64,000 nucleotides of DNA from Gammaproteobacteria bacterium (GTDB taxonomy: Bacteria > Pseudomonadota > Gammaproteobacteria > HK1), in the NCBI GenBank assembly GCA_009937425.1, contig JAACFO010000005.1, forward strand, positions 1 through 64,000, given 5' to 3'. A model generated the notes under the pieces. That model worked only from the letters and a program-made list of their open reading frames with translations, made no database searches and was not told the origin of the DNA. Positions 53,213-62,186 of this stretch are shown here, piece by piece (the stretch's first letter is position 1; each line of letters starts with the position of its first letter). Made by a program: the position numbers and the translations under genes.

Positions 53213-54079
53213 TCATGCCTGAATTCCAGACAGGGTGGCGACGCCGAGAAGGATTATTGCGATTCCCAGCCACTGCCCCCAGCTCATTGCTTCGCGAATA
53301 AAAATGCGTGCGAGAATGACGGTGACTGCCGAGAAGGTCGACGCCAGAACCGCGGTTACGGCGGAACCCGCGCCCTGGCTGCCGGCGAGAATTGCCACCA
53401 GCGCGCTCCCGTCGAGGACACCCTGGGCACCCAGGGCCGGCCACCAGCGCAAGGGAATGCGCGGTGCTTCACGCCGCAGGGCGAGCAGCAGGGCGCAGCA
53501 GGCGAGGCTTATCCAGCGGCCGAGGAAAACCGCCTGAACGTCGCCGTAAATCGCCCCGGCTTCTTGCCCCGCCGCCACGGTCACGGCAAACATGAACGAC
53601 GCGGCGAAAGAAATAATGACCGTCGAACGAAGCTGCGCGCGGGTATAGTGACCGCGCACCTCGTAGTGCCTCGCCGCACGCGCGACGATGAGCACCCCCA
53701 CCATGACCGCTGCCATGGCGGCCCACTCCACAGGAGTCGGTCTTACGCCGAGCAGCAGCGCGAGCAGGATGTTGAAGGCCGGGAAGGTCCCGGCGATGGG
53801 CGCGGCGACCGTTACAGGGCCGCGCACCAGGCTCTGGTAGAGCAACAGGGTCGCCAGCATCAATCCAGCGCCGGTGAGCAACAGCAGCCACCACCCGGCA
53901 CGCAGGTCGCCTATGGGGAAACCCATGAAAAACACCACGCCGGTCAGGACGACGGCACTCGCGACCAGCATGCCGAACAGCGCATTGACGTGCCCAACGG
54001 CGGCACCTGTGAAGCGCGCGATGAAATCTGCGCTGCCCCAGGCGAGTGCGGCCAGAATGCCACCCAGTGCAGCGTTCAT
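53213..54079 (-). CDS. EamA/DMT family transporter
   Basis: The 288-residue protein has ten predicted membrane helices in two EamA repeats. Features include GGILAALAWGSADFIARFTG in the first and EAMSWGQWLGIAIILLGVAT in the last. DMT proteins export amino acids, amines or metabolites; the substrate is unknown. It lies 46 bases upstream of the oxidase gene on the same strand, with which it may be co-transcribed. Confidence 0.87.
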   Translation of the reverse strand: MNAALGGILAALAWGSADFIARFTGAAVGHVNALFGMLVASAVVLTGVVFFMGFPIGDLRAGWWLLLLTGAGLMLATLLLYQSLVRGPVTVAAPIAGTFPAFNILLALLLGVRPTPVEWAAMAAVMVGVLIVARAARHYEVRGHYTRAQLRSTVIISFAASFMFAVTVAAGQEAGAIYGDVQAVFLGRWISLACCALLLALRREAPRIPLRWWPALGAQGVLDGSALVAILAGSQGAGSAVTAVLASTFSAVTVILARIFIREAMSWGQWLGIAIILLGVATLSGIQA

Positions 54080-54174
54080 GGCGCGCTGCCCATTCCGTTA
54101 TGATGTCCCAACTGAAGGGTTGGCATGAATTCTCCAACAACACGGATGGCCCGAAACCAATAGCTGGCAAGAGC

Positions 54175-54741
54175 ATGATCGAAGACGACCCGAAAGTTGC
54201 GCTACTGGATCCCGCCGGTCAAGCCGCACGCCACGAGTTTCTCGGCTGGCAGTGCCGCATCCGCCAGCTATCGGTGCGCCAATCCGGGGGCCGGCCGACT
54301 TCGGGGATGCGACCCAGAGTACTCCTGGCGCCCGACGATACGGATCTGGGTGGCATCGTCGTCCTCATCCGCAAGAAAGCCTCACAGGAAGTGACGAGTC
54401 AACTTCAGCACATGGCGAGAAAGACCCGCGACCCCGCCGAACGCCGTGAAAGCGCCCTGCACTTCCTCGCGGCTGCGTATTATCAACGACCAGGCGAGTT
54501 CAGCGACGAGTTGACAGCGCTATTCGGACCGCGCTCCGCACGCGTAGGGCAGCTTGTCCAAGCACGCCAGTGCACACTGGACTTCGAGCAATTCGAACAA
54601 CGTTATCGTTTGAGTTGCCGCGTCGAGGAGTTGATGGAATCCGACGAAGCCTTTCAGTTCACCTACTGGCACAACAGCTTGTTCAATCCATCGATCCCCG
54701 GCGATGCGCAGATACTGCGCTTCAAACCGAATTGGTCGTAG
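54175..54741 (+). CDS. Conserved-looking protein of unknown function
   Basis: I do not recognise this 188-residue protein. It is charged and helical (MIEDDPKVALLDPAGQAARH, FLGWQCRIRQLSVRQSGG), contains LLAPDDTDLGGIVVLIRK and ends HNSLFNPSIPGDAQILRF. It lacks membrane segments. The start could be ATG 54175, or 54100/54103 in the same frame. It runs opposite to the glutamate-synthase-type operon and ends three bases before the small gene at its 3' end. That position, next to an amine-utilisation cluster, is its only functional clue. Confidence 0.7.
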   Translation: MIEDDPKVALLDPAGQAARHEFLGWQCRIRQLSVRQSGGRPTSGMRPRVLLAPDDTDLGGIVVLIRKKASQEVTSQLQHMARKTRDPAERRESALHFLAAAYYQRPGEFSDELTALFGPRSARVGQLVQARQCTLDFEQFEQRYRLSCRVEELMESDEAFQFTYWHNSLFNPSIPGDAQILRFKPNWS

Positions 54742-54744
54742 GGG

Positions 54745-55155
54745 TCAGAACTTCCCGTAAGCCTTTCTCAGATCTACCATGGGGTGGCGCCGGGACATCT
54801 GGAATTTCACCAACAGTTCCCGCGCCAGCATATCCCGATCCTGCTGATTGTCCGGTAGCTCCATGTTCTCCGGGATACTGACCCAGCCGTTAATATTGCG
54901 ATCGAAAACGGCAGGCCGACTCTCCTCGTAGCCCATGTGGACGTCTTCCAGCCAGTTGAGATCCTCCCAACCCATGGTTTCCATGTATTTTTTTAAAAAC
55001 GGCGTCAAACGCGCATAATCCGGCACCAGATTCACGTCGTAACGGTAGCCGATGTGCTGCCCAATCAGCTGCTCGCGATCGCTGTCGATTCCGGCGCCCT
55101 TTAAATACCGGTCGACGTCATCTGCAGCACCACCCTTGTCGCTTTTTCCAGTCAT
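54745..55155 (-). CDS. Small unknown protein of the split glutamate-synthase operon
   Basis: This 136-residue protein has no motif I recognise. It is acidic and helical (SDREQLIGQHIGYRYDVNL, MGWEDLNWLEDVHMG) and ends with an MVDLRKAYGKF tail. It starts 12 bases after the FMN-domain gene with AGAGG upstream, so it is the last gene of the operon. Its conservation as a partner of the GOGAT-like proteins should be checked; it could be an auxiliary or assembly subunit. Confidence 0.75.
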   Translation of the reverse strand: MTGKSDKGGAADDVDRYLKGAGIDSDREQLIGQHIGYRYDVNLVPDYARLTPFLKKYMETMGWEDLNWLEDVHMGYEESRPAVFDRNINGWVSIPENMELPDNQQDRDMLARELLVKFQMSRRHPMVDLRKAYGKF

Positions 55156-55167
55156 CGAATCGATCCT

Positions 55168-56553
55168 CTAGAATCGCGTCATGTCGGGCCGGCCGACAGT
55201 GTGTTGGGTACCGGCAAGCGGCACCTGTGCCATGGCGGATGCTTCCGAGGTGAGCGCCGCCAGATCTTCCGGTTCCAGGGAATGCACATTGGTCTTGCCA
55301 CAGGCGCGGGCCATCATCTGGCATTCGATGGTCAAGGTGTGCAAGAAATTGTAAACCCGCTCGGCGGCGGCGTCCGGATCCAGGCGCTTGCGTAGCTGTG
55401 GGTCCTGGGTCGCCACACCCACGGGGCAACGCCCCGTATGACAGTGATAGCAGTATCCGGCGGGAACACCGATCTCGCGTTCGTAATCCGCCTCGGGAAT
55501 ATCCTTATTGCAGTTCAGCGCCATTAATGATGAATGCCCGATGGCCACGGCATCGGCACCCAGCGCCAGCGCCTTGGCCACGTCGCCGCCGTTTCGAATA
55601 CCGCCGGCGTAGATGAGCGAAATTTCACCAGACCTGCCCACGTCATCCAGCGCGCGCCGCGCCTGGCGAATTGCCGCGATCCCCGGCACACCGGTTTCTT
55701 CCGTGGCGAGATGCGGGCCGGCACCGGTGCTGCCTTCCATGCCATCCATATAGATGCAGTCGGGATCGGTCTTCGCCGCCATGCGCACGTCGTCGTACAC
55801 GCGCGCCGCCCCCAGTTTCAACTGAATGGGGATCTCCCAGTTGGTGGCCTCGCGGATCTCGTCGATCTTGAGCGCCAGATCGTCGGGACCCAACCAGTCC
55901 GGGTGGCGCGCCGGCGAACGTTGGTCGATGCCCGCAGGCAGCGAGCGCATCTCGGCCACCTGGTCGGTGACCTTCTGACCCATGAGATGCCCGCCCAGGC
56001 CCACCTTGCACCCCTGTCCGATGAAGAACTCGCAGGCATCGGCGAGTTGCAGATGATGGGGATTGAAGCCGTAGCGGGACTGGATGCACTGGTAAAACCA
56101 CTTCTCCGAGTAGCGACGCTCGTCGGGAATCATGCCGCCCTCGCCGGAGCAGGTAGCGGATCCGGCCATGGTTGCGCCCCTGGCAAGCGCCGTCTTGGCT
56201 TCGTAGCTCAAGGCGCCGAAGCTCATGCCGGTGATGTAGACGGGAATATCCAGCACCAACGGCCGCTTGGCCCGCGGGCCGAGCACGGTCTTGGTGTCGC
56301 ACTTCTCGCGATAGCCCTCGATGACGAAGCGCGTCAACGTTCCAGGGAGAAATGTCAGATCATCCCAGCTCGGAATTTTCTTGAACAAGGAAAATCCGCG
56401 CATGCGATAGCGCCCGAGCTCCGACTTGATGTGAATGTCGTTGATGACCTCGGGGGGAAACATGAAACTCTTCCCGAGTCTGTAGCGCTCGCTCTCCGCC
56501 GGCTCGGATGCATCCGGCTCAGCAACGGGCGACTTGGCAGTTTTACTCGTCAT
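55168..56553 (-). CDS. FMN-binding glutamate synthase large domain (GltB2/GlxD/MgsC-like)
   Basis: The 461-residue protein has the GltB2 barrel: GMSFGALSYEAKTALARGAT, CSGEGGMIPDERR, LDD-type flavin contacts, MDGMEGSTGAGPHLA and a cysteine cluster CYHCHTGRC followed by PVGVATQDP (iron-sulfur). It lacks amidotransferase and GXGXG domains, which are separate adjacent genes. Together they form a split glutamate synthase like GlxBCD or N-methylglutamate synthase. I chose ATG 56553 over an open frame to 56640. It is downstream of the GXGXG gene by 19 bases. Confidence 0.88.
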   Translation of the reverse strand: MTSKTAKSPVAEPDASEPAESERYRLGKSFMFPPEVINDIHIKSELGRYRMRGFSLFKKIPSWDDLTFLPGTLTRFVIEGYREKCDTKTVLGPRAKRPLVLDIPVYITGMSFGALSYEAKTALARGATMAGSATCSGEGGMIPDERRYSEKWFYQCIQSRYGFNPHHLQLADACEFFIGQGCKVGLGGHLMGQKVTDQVAEMRSLPAGIDQRSPARHPDWLGPDDLALKIDEIREATNWEIPIQLKLGAARVYDDVRMAAKTDPDCIYMDGMEGSTGAGPHLATEETGVPGIAAIRQARRALDDVGRSGEISLIYAGGIRNGGDVAKALALGADAVAIGHSSLMALNCNKDIPEADYEREIGVPAGYCYHCHTGRCPVGVATQDPQLRKRLDPDAAAERVYNFLHTLTIECQMMARACGKTNVHSLEPEDLAALTSEASAMAQVPLAGTQHTVGRPDMTRF

Positions 56554-56572
56554 GGTAATCCTCTCCGCGGCG

Positions 56573-57418
56573 CTAAAGCACCAGCTTCTTTTCGGTGGGC
56601 TCGAGGTTGTCGTAGTTCCACAACTGTTTACCCGAGACAATCTTCGTCATGTTCTCAACGCCGTTGGCCGCTTCGAGGTCGTACATGGCGAGTTTTTTCC
56701 GCAACCATGACACGTCCAGATCCGTCATCTCGGCTTCAACAGCGTCGACGCCCAGATCCGCGATTTTGCCACCCACGTAAATGGTGCCGTCATACATGGA
56801 GTCGCCAAGATTCTTGCCGGCGTCGCCGCATACGACCATGCGGCCACGCTGCATCATGAAACCGCTGAAAGCACCGGTGCGACCGCCAACGAGGATGGTT
56901 CCACCCTTCATGTCGATGCCTGTGCGGCTGCCCACGTCACCCTTACACACCAAATCCCCGCCGCGGATCGCTGCACCGAAAGTGGAACCGGCATTCTTTT
57001 CCACCACCACGGTTCCCGCCATCATGTTCTCGGCACAGGACCAGCCGACACGACCGGAGATACGCACGTTGGGGCCATCGATGAGACCGACGCCGAAGTA
57101 GCCGAGACTGCCCTCGAAGTAGAGCTGCAAGCGGTTCAATATACCGACACCGATGGAGTGCTTGGCGCCGGGATTTTTCACCACGATAGTGCCGTAGCCC
57201 TGACTCATGAGCGCACGGATCTCGAGGTTGATGGACTTGGTATCCATGTCCGCCACGTCGAGCTCGGTACGCTTGTTGAAGTCGACGTCAAAGGCCCCGG
57301 GGTAGGTGAAGTTCTCCCCCTCCTCGGGCAAAAAGAACACCTGCTGGGTGCGACCCGCCAGCTGCTCCGTGTGCATCCCCATGTCATAGGATGCATGTTC
57401 GCTGTCTAGCTCTGCCAT
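56573..57418 (-). CDS. GXGXG-motif glutamate synthase subunit (GltB3/GlxC/MgsB-like)
   Basis: The 281-residue protein consists largely of the right-handed beta helix with repeated G-x-G-x-G turns, as in YFGVGLIDGPNVRISGRVGW and RTGAFSGFMMQRGRMVVCG. In normal glutamate synthase this is a C-terminal domain with structural and channelling roles; here it is a separate subunit. It overlaps the amidotransferase gene by 13 bases, with GGAGGT ahead of its ATG. Its N-terminal 60 residues are less typical. Confidence 0.88.
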   Translation of the reverse strand: MAELDSEHASYDMGMHTEQLAGRTQQVFFLPEEGENFTYPGAFDVDFNKRTELDVADMDTKSINLEIRALMSQGYGTIVVKNPGAKHSIGVGILNRLQLYFEGSLGYFGVGLIDGPNVRISGRVGWSCAENMMAGTVVVEKNAGSTFGAAIRGGDLVCKGDVGSRTGIDMKGGTILVGGRTGAFSGFMMQRGRMVVCGDAGKNLGDSMYDGTIYVGGKIADLGVDAVEAEMTDLDVSWLRKKLAMYDLEAANGVENMTKIVSGKQLWNYDNLEPTEKKLVL

Positions 57419-58341
57419 ACGCGGACCTCCCCTTCGTACGGGTCATAGGTGTCGATCTCGTGGGGGAAGATGCTGCGGATGGCGACTTCTTCCGATGCCA
57501 GCGCCACGAACTCGTCGCTCTCGTACAAGACCATGGGTTTTGCCGCCATGATGTCCTTCGCCATTCCGAGCTTGTCTCCGGTTGCAACCACATAGGTGAA
57601 CACGCCGTCCAACTCGTGAATTGAGCGGCCCATGGCTTCCTCCAGCTCCTCGCCTCGATCGATGGAGTCGGCGAGGTAAACGGCGATGAGCTCGGAGTCG
57701 CAATTGGACATGAACCGATGCCCGCGCCGTTCCAGGTCCCGGCGCTTGCCCCAGTAGTTCGTCAGCTGTCCGTTGTGAACCACGGACACATCGTTAAAGG
57801 GATAGGCCCAATAGGGGTGGGCAGACCGGATATCGACGTCGGATTCCGTGGCCATGCGTGTATGACCGATGGCATGGGTGCCTTCGAAGTCGTCGAGCCC
57901 GTACTGCGTGGAAACGCGGCCCGCATCGCCCAGATCCTTGATGAGTTCCAAGGCATGCCCCAGGGACAGGATCTCCGCGCCATCCACATCCTCGATATAG
58001 TCCGCCAGCCGTTTCAGGTCACCGTCGAAGCTGAAGATATAGCGATGGGCATACTCAGTGACCTGTTCTTCCGATTCGATGCGGGCGCCCATCTCCACTA
58101 AGCGATCATCGACAACGGATTTGCGTTCCTTCATCTGATGGATGATGTCGAAGCCCTTGTTCACATCTTCCTGCTCGGCAACCTTGAATCGCATGACATG
58201 CTTGTCTGCCATCGGATTGCCATACAGAGCGAATCCAGTGGAATCGGGGCCGCGATGCTTCAACGCCTGCAGCATCGCGGTCAACTCTCCGCCGATGTTC
58301 GCGCTCTTTCCCTTGTGAATCAGTCCGGCTATTCCGCACAT
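57406..58341 (-). CDS. Class II glutamine amidotransferase subunit (GltB1/GlxB/MgsA-like)
   Basis: This 311-residue protein begins with MCGIAGLIHKGKSANIGG, the N-terminal-nucleophile cysteine of class II glutamine amidotransferases, and carries ALKHRGPDSTGF and HTRMATESDVD (substrate loop). It releases ammonia or a methylamine-like group from a gamma-glutamyl compound, which the FMN subunit then uses. The start has GGAGGT. It is the first of the three split-GOGAT genes, 21 bases after the GS-like ligase gene. Confidence 0.9.
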   Translation of the reverse strand: MCGIAGLIHKGKSANIGGELTAMLQALKHRGPDSTGFALYGNPMADKHVMRFKVAEQEDVNKGFDIIHQMKERKSVVDDRLVEMGARIESEEQVTEYAHRYIFSFDGDLKRLADYIEDVDGAEILSLGHALELIKDLGDAGRVSTQYGLDDFEGTHAIGHTRMATESDVDIRSAHPYWAYPFNDVSVVHNGQLTNYWGKRRDLERRGHRFMSNCDSELIAVYLADSIDRGEELEEAMGRSIHELDGVFTYVVATGDKLGMAKDIMAAKPMVLYESDEFVALASEEVAIRSIFPHEIDTYDPYEGEVRVWQS

Positions 58342-58362
58342 GATTTCCCACCTCCAACAAAA

Positions 58363-59835
58363 CTACGGCAAGCAGTCGAGATAAGTGTCGATGTCCCACT
58401 CGGTGACCGTATGGTTGAAACGCTCCCACTCGTCACGCTTGTAATGCATGAAAACCTTGAGCATCTCATCGGGCATGGATTGCTGGATGACCTCGTCTGA
58501 GTCCAATCGATCCAACGCTTCACCCAGGGACATGGGCAATTTGTTCACCAACTTACCCGCCTCCATGGCCTGGTAAATATTGCGCTCCTCCGGCTCACCG
58601 GGATCGATGTTGTTGTCGATACCGTCCTCGAATGCTTTCAGCAGCGCACTGCCCATCAAGTACGGGTTGACCATGGAGTCCACGGAGCGGTACTCGAAAC
58701 GCCCCGGCGCCGAGATGCGCAAGGCGCAGGTGCGGTTCTGATAGCCCCAGTCGGCAAATACCGGGGCCCAGAAACCGGTGTCCCAGAGACGACGGTAGGA
58801 GTTAACGGTAGACGAACCCAGCGCCGTCAGCGCACCCAGGTGCTTCATGACGCCGCCGATGCACTGCAATCCCACCGGGCCCGGCTTGCGTTCGTCGAGC
58901 TTGGGATCCGGCATGAACAAGTTCTCGCCGCCGGTGCGATACGAGAATGCCCCCGCCATACCCGGCAACGGATCCTGATGCAGCGTGTTGACTTCATCTT
59001 CGCCGCCGGTCCACAAGGACATATTGTGATGACAACCGGATGCGGAGACGCCCATGAAAGGCTTCGACATAAAACACGCGATCAATCCTTGTTCGCGCGC
59101 CACCTGGGCGCAGACCTGGCGGTAGGTGGTCAGCCGATCACTATTTCGCAAGATGTCGTCGAAGGTCCAGTTGAGCTCGAGTTGCCCGGGTGCGTCCTCG
59201 TGATCACCCTGGATCATATCGAGGCCCATGGCTTGCGCGTATTCGATGACCTTCATGAAGGTCGGCCGCAACTCCTCGAACTGATCAATGTGGTAGCAAT
59301 TCGGTTTTGTAACACCACCATTGGGTGCACCGTCCTCGCCGCGTTTCAGCCACATCATTTCCGGTTCGGTGCCGGCGCGCAGATGCATGCCCTTGTACTT
59401 CTTCTGGAACTCTTCGTGGATGATGCGCAGGTTTCCGCGGCAATCCGAGGTCAGGTGGCCACCGGGATTTTCCTGCTCCTCCCGATTGCGGAAACAAGTA
59501 CAAAATACTCTGGCGACGCGCTTATCCCAGGGGAGTTGACAGAAGGTTTCCGGATCCGGGATGCCCACTAGCTCCGATGCCTCCGGACCGTAACCAATGT
59601 ATTGGCCGTGGCGATCGAGGAACAGATTTGCCGTCGAGCCGTACACCAGCTGAAAGCCGCGCTCGGCAGTTCGCTCCCAGTGATCGGCGGGGATCCCCTT
59701 GCCGACTATACGCCCGGTCACGGAAACAAACTGGTAGTAGATATACTTTATATCCAGCGCATTGATCTTGTCTCGAACCTGTTTTACGAGATCCGCTCTT
59801 CCCGGCGCATTCACATGGGCTTCCAGGTCGGTCAT
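58363..59835 (-). CDS. Type III glutamine synthetase-like ligase (GlnT/GMAS-type)
   Basis: The 490-residue protein has the glutamine-synthetase catalytic core: GTEPEMMW, GDHEDAPGQLELNWTFDD, the ASGCHHNMSLW loop, and PGRFEYRSVDSMVNPY. It is the type III or gamma-glutamylmethylamide synthetase-like branch, longer than GMAS as I recall it (about 430-450 residues). Such enzymes ligate glutamate to ammonia or methylamine/other amines using ATP. Next to a split glutamate synthase, gamma-glutamyl-amide formation followed by transfer of the amine is the expected role. ATG has GGAGGA upstream. It is 51 bases after the FAD-oxidase gene. Confidence 0.87.
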   Translation of the reverse strand: MTDLEAHVNAPGRADLVKQVRDKINALDIKYIYYQFVSVTGRIVGKGIPADHWERTAERGFQLVYGSTANLFLDRHGQYIGYGPEASELVGIPDPETFCQLPWDKRVARVFCTCFRNREEQENPGGHLTSDCRGNLRIIHEEFQKKYKGMHLRAGTEPEMMWLKRGEDGAPNGGVTKPNCYHIDQFEELRPTFMKVIEYAQAMGLDMIQGDHEDAPGQLELNWTFDDILRNSDRLTTYRQVCAQVAREQGLIACFMSKPFMGVSASGCHHNMSLWTGGEDEVNTLHQDPLPGMAGAFSYRTGGENLFMPDPKLDERKPGPVGLQCIGGVMKHLGALTALGSSTVNSYRRLWDTGFWAPVFADWGYQNRTCALRISAPGRFEYRSVDSMVNPYLMGSALLKAFEDGIDNNIDPGEPEERNIYQAMEAGKLVNKLPMSLGEALDRLDSDEVIQQSMPDEMLKVFMHYKRDEWERFNHTVTEWDIDTYLDCLP

Positions 59836-59886
59836 GGTTTTCTCCTCCTACCGCCGATTGACTGCATCGGCATTGTTTTTAATAGA

Positions 59887-61230
59887 TCAGCTCCAGGGGA
59901 ACGGACTGTTGGATACAGGATGCAGCTTGCCCTCGGCGTAACGTGAAAAGCGAAAAGGTTTAAGCAACGCACTCTCGGAGCCGCAGATCTCGCCGGCCAC
60001 GAGCTTACCCACGCCAATCATCTTGTAGCCATGATTGGAATCAGCAATGACGAAGCAGTTTTCCCGAAACACATCGATTACGGGAAAGCTGTCGGGGGTG
60101 AACGCACCGATGCCCCCCGACGGCTCGTTCTTGTACCTGAAGCTTTGGCCCGAGAAGCGCTTCTGGCAGTGGGCCAGCGCCGAGCACCACATGTGCGCGA
60201 ATCTTTCGTCGACGACGTAGTCCGGAGACTCCGTACCGTAAGGGTCCACCTTCACATCGTCGGGTGGTGTCTCGATCTTGTCCGGCGCCGCACCACCCTG
60301 GATGCCGCCGAAGTGGAAATCCGGCTTGTAGTAGATGCCCCACATTTGCTCGGTGATGAGCGATCCGTCGATATCCGAGAGTAGCGGCGCATCGCTGTCC
60401 ACGTGGATGACCGGTGGAAAATTACCGTCGTTGGTTTTTTGCAGCTCCGGATCGACTCCCAGCGTGCCTTCCTGCAGTGACCAGAACACCCACATGGGGA
60501 TGTCGTCGTGCAACGTTTCATCACTTCCTTTGATGGTGACGGTGCGCGGCAACTCGAGCATCTCCCAGACGCTCTTGGCCCAGGGCCCCGCCGCCACCAC
60601 GACGAAATCACATTCGATGGGGCCGCGCTCGGTTAGCACCGCGCTTATGGCGTCGCTCCCGTTGGCGCTTTCGAAGCCGGTTACCGCTACGCCGGTGAGA
60701 ATTCGCACGCCCTCCGCTTCCGCCTTATCGGCAAGACCGTAAAGGCTGCTGGTGTTGTTCGCGTAGCCGCCGGGCTTTTCGTGCAACACCGACGTAATGC
60801 CCCGGGCCTGCCAGTCGTCGAACATACCGCGCATGTAGTCGGCCGACGCCTTCGCGCCTTCCACGAAAACGGACTCGTAGCCGATCTGCTTCTGCTGCTC
60901 GGCGATGCTGGCGACATCTTCACGCATGCATTCCGGGCTGATCTGCATGTAGCCCACCGCATGGTAGTGATACTTCTCGGGATCGCTCTCCCATACGGAA
61001 ACGCTGTGGGCCATGAGCTCGCGCATGGCCGGCTGAAAGTAATTGTTGCGAATAACGCCGCAGGCGATGCCGGAGGCCCCGGCGCCTATGGAAGTCTTAT
61101 CCACCACCAGAATGTCCTCACCACTGCCGCGGCCACAATTCTTGAGTTCCAGGGCCAGATGGAAGGCGGTGCTCAGGCCGTGGATGCCGGCGCCGATAAC
61201 CACGTATTTCGTGCTGGTTGGGAACGCCAT
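59887..61230 (-). CDS. FAD-dependent oxidoreductase (sarcosine oxidase beta/DAO-like)
   Basis: The 447-residue flavoprotein has the Rossmann motif VVIGAGIHGLSTAFHLALEL and a DAO-type C-terminal FAD region. It is the size of sarcosine oxidase beta or N-methylglutamate dehydrogenase MgdA-type subunits. SGIACGVIRNNYFQPAMREL replaces the classical SoxB loop. No alpha, gamma or delta subunit gene is nearby, so it may act as a monomeric oxidase, or with a distant partner. It is the first gene of the leftward operon, with AGGAT upstream, and divergent from the FadR-type regulator. Confidence 0.83.
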   Translation of the reverse strand: MAFPTSTKYVVIGAGIHGLSTAFHLALELKNCGRGSGEDILVVDKTSIGAGASGIACGVIRNNYFQPAMRELMAHSVSVWESDPEKYHYHAVGYMQISPECMREDVASIAEQQKQIGYESVFVEGAKASADYMRGMFDDWQARGITSVLHEKPGGYANNTSSLYGLADKAEAEGVRILTGVAVTGFESANGSDAISAVLTERGPIECDFVVVAAGPWAKSVWEMLELPRTVTIKGSDETLHDDIPMWVFWSLQEGTLGVDPELQKTNDGNFPPVIHVDSDAPLLSDIDGSLITEQMWGIYYKPDFHFGGIQGGAAPDKIETPPDDVKVDPYGTESPDYVVDERFAHMWCSALAHCQKRFSGQSFRYKNEPSGGIGAFTPDSFPVIDVFRENCFVIADSNHGYKMIGVGKLVAGEICGSESALLKPFRFSRYAEGKLHPVSNSPFPWS

Positions 61231-61243
61231 CGAGTAATCCTAA

Positions 61244-61371
61244 TTAGACCAAAATCAGGCCGAAGTTTGACAGCTGCCTGGTCGCAACTTGCAGCTGATT
61301 CAACAGAGAAGGTATATTCAAACCGCCTTTCGGACCAATTTCAAGCCTGACGAGAATAAATAATGGTCCAA
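61244..61371. promoter_or_regulatory. Three GACCA-type operator-like repeats between oxidase and GntR genes
   Basis: TTAGACCAAAAT (61244-61255), TCGGACCAATTT (61330-61341) and, on the other strand, TTGGACCATTAT (61360-61371) share the core YRGACCAWWWT. They lie in the 172-base divergent region, two of them close to the GntR gene. A FadR-subfamily regulator could bind these to control both transcripts. Confidence 0.45.
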
Positions 61372-61402
61372 TTCGATACCACAGCTGCTGGCGTCATACC
61401 AG

Positions 61403-62137
61403 ATGGCCAATAACGCCCACGGCTATCCAGGGCCCTCGACACCACGTGCCGAGGGGGACCTGACTCGCCCCGCTCTCAGCGGCTCGGCACGCATCGTCAC
61501 CCAGCTGCGCCGCGCCATTCTCGACGGCGGCTACGGCTTTCGGGAACGGGTACCCTCGGAGCGGGAACTGGCCACCGAGTACGGCGCGGCGCGGGGCACG
61601 GTGCGCACCGCCCTCAAGCAGCTGGAGGACATGAATCTGGTTATCCGGCGTCCGGGGAGCGGCACCTTCGTGCGTTACCGGGGCCACGCCGACGAAGAGG
61701 ACATCGCCGAGCAGACATCGCCGCTGGAGTTGATCGAGGTGCGCCTGTCGGTGGAACCATCCGTGGCACGCCTGGCCGTCTTGCACGCCAATGCCCAGGA
61801 CATGGAACGCATGGGCGAGGCCCTGCTCCGGGTGGAGGCTTGCCGCGGGGACCCGGACGCCTTCTCCCGCGCCGATGAGACTTTTCATCTGGCACTGGCC
61901 GAGAGCACGCGCAACCCGCTGATGGTCTGGCTTTACCGCCACATCAATGACGTGCGCGGACATGCCCAGTGGAGCGTGCGCAAGGACAAGATCCTGACCT
62001 CGGAGCGCATCGCCGAGTACAACAAGCAGCACCGCGCCCTATTTGCCGCCATCGAGAGCCGCGACACCCAGGGCGCCGTCAGTATCATGACCGAACACCT
62101 GGAAAAGGCCAGAGGCGATCTGCTGGGCACCGGCTAG
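61403..62137 (+). CDS. GntR family regulator, FadR subfamily
   Basis: The 244-residue protein has an N-terminal GntR winged helix (about residues 27-95: IVTQLRRAILDGGYGF, RVPSERELATEYGAARGTVR, RRPGSGTFV) and a helical FadR-type FCD domain with a metal-binding pattern (ADETFHLALAESTRNPLM and RSDTQ-like C-terminus with the histidine in MTEHLEKA). FadR-type proteins usually sense an organic acid or amine. It is divergent from the oxidase-GS-GOGAT operon and separated by the operator-like repeats. It probably controls that operon; the ligand is unknown. Confidence 0.92.
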   Translation: MANNAHGYPGPSTPRAEGDLTRPALSGSARIVTQLRRAILDGGYGFRERVPSERELATEYGAARGTVRTALKQLEDMNLVIRRPGSGTFVRYRGHADEEDIAEQTSPLELIEVRLSVEPSVARLAVLHANAQDMERMGEALLRVEACRGDPDAFSRADETFHLALAESTRNPLMVWLYRHINDVRGHAQWSVRKDKILTSERIAEYNKQHRALFAAIESRDTQGAVSIMTEHLEKARGDLLGTG

Positions 62138-62186
62138 AATTGCGCGCCGCCGCGACCGACTACCGGGTTCATCCGGAATCACCGCC

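Noticed and set aside
55534-56859. Long open frame on the plus strand (441 residues)
   Set aside because: It is antisense to the GltB2-like gene, whose flavin and iron-sulfur motifs are clear.
54745-61230. Complete N-methylglutamate pathway
   Set aside because: Only one flavoprotein subunit is present and the ligase is longer than GMAS, so the full pathway is not claimed.
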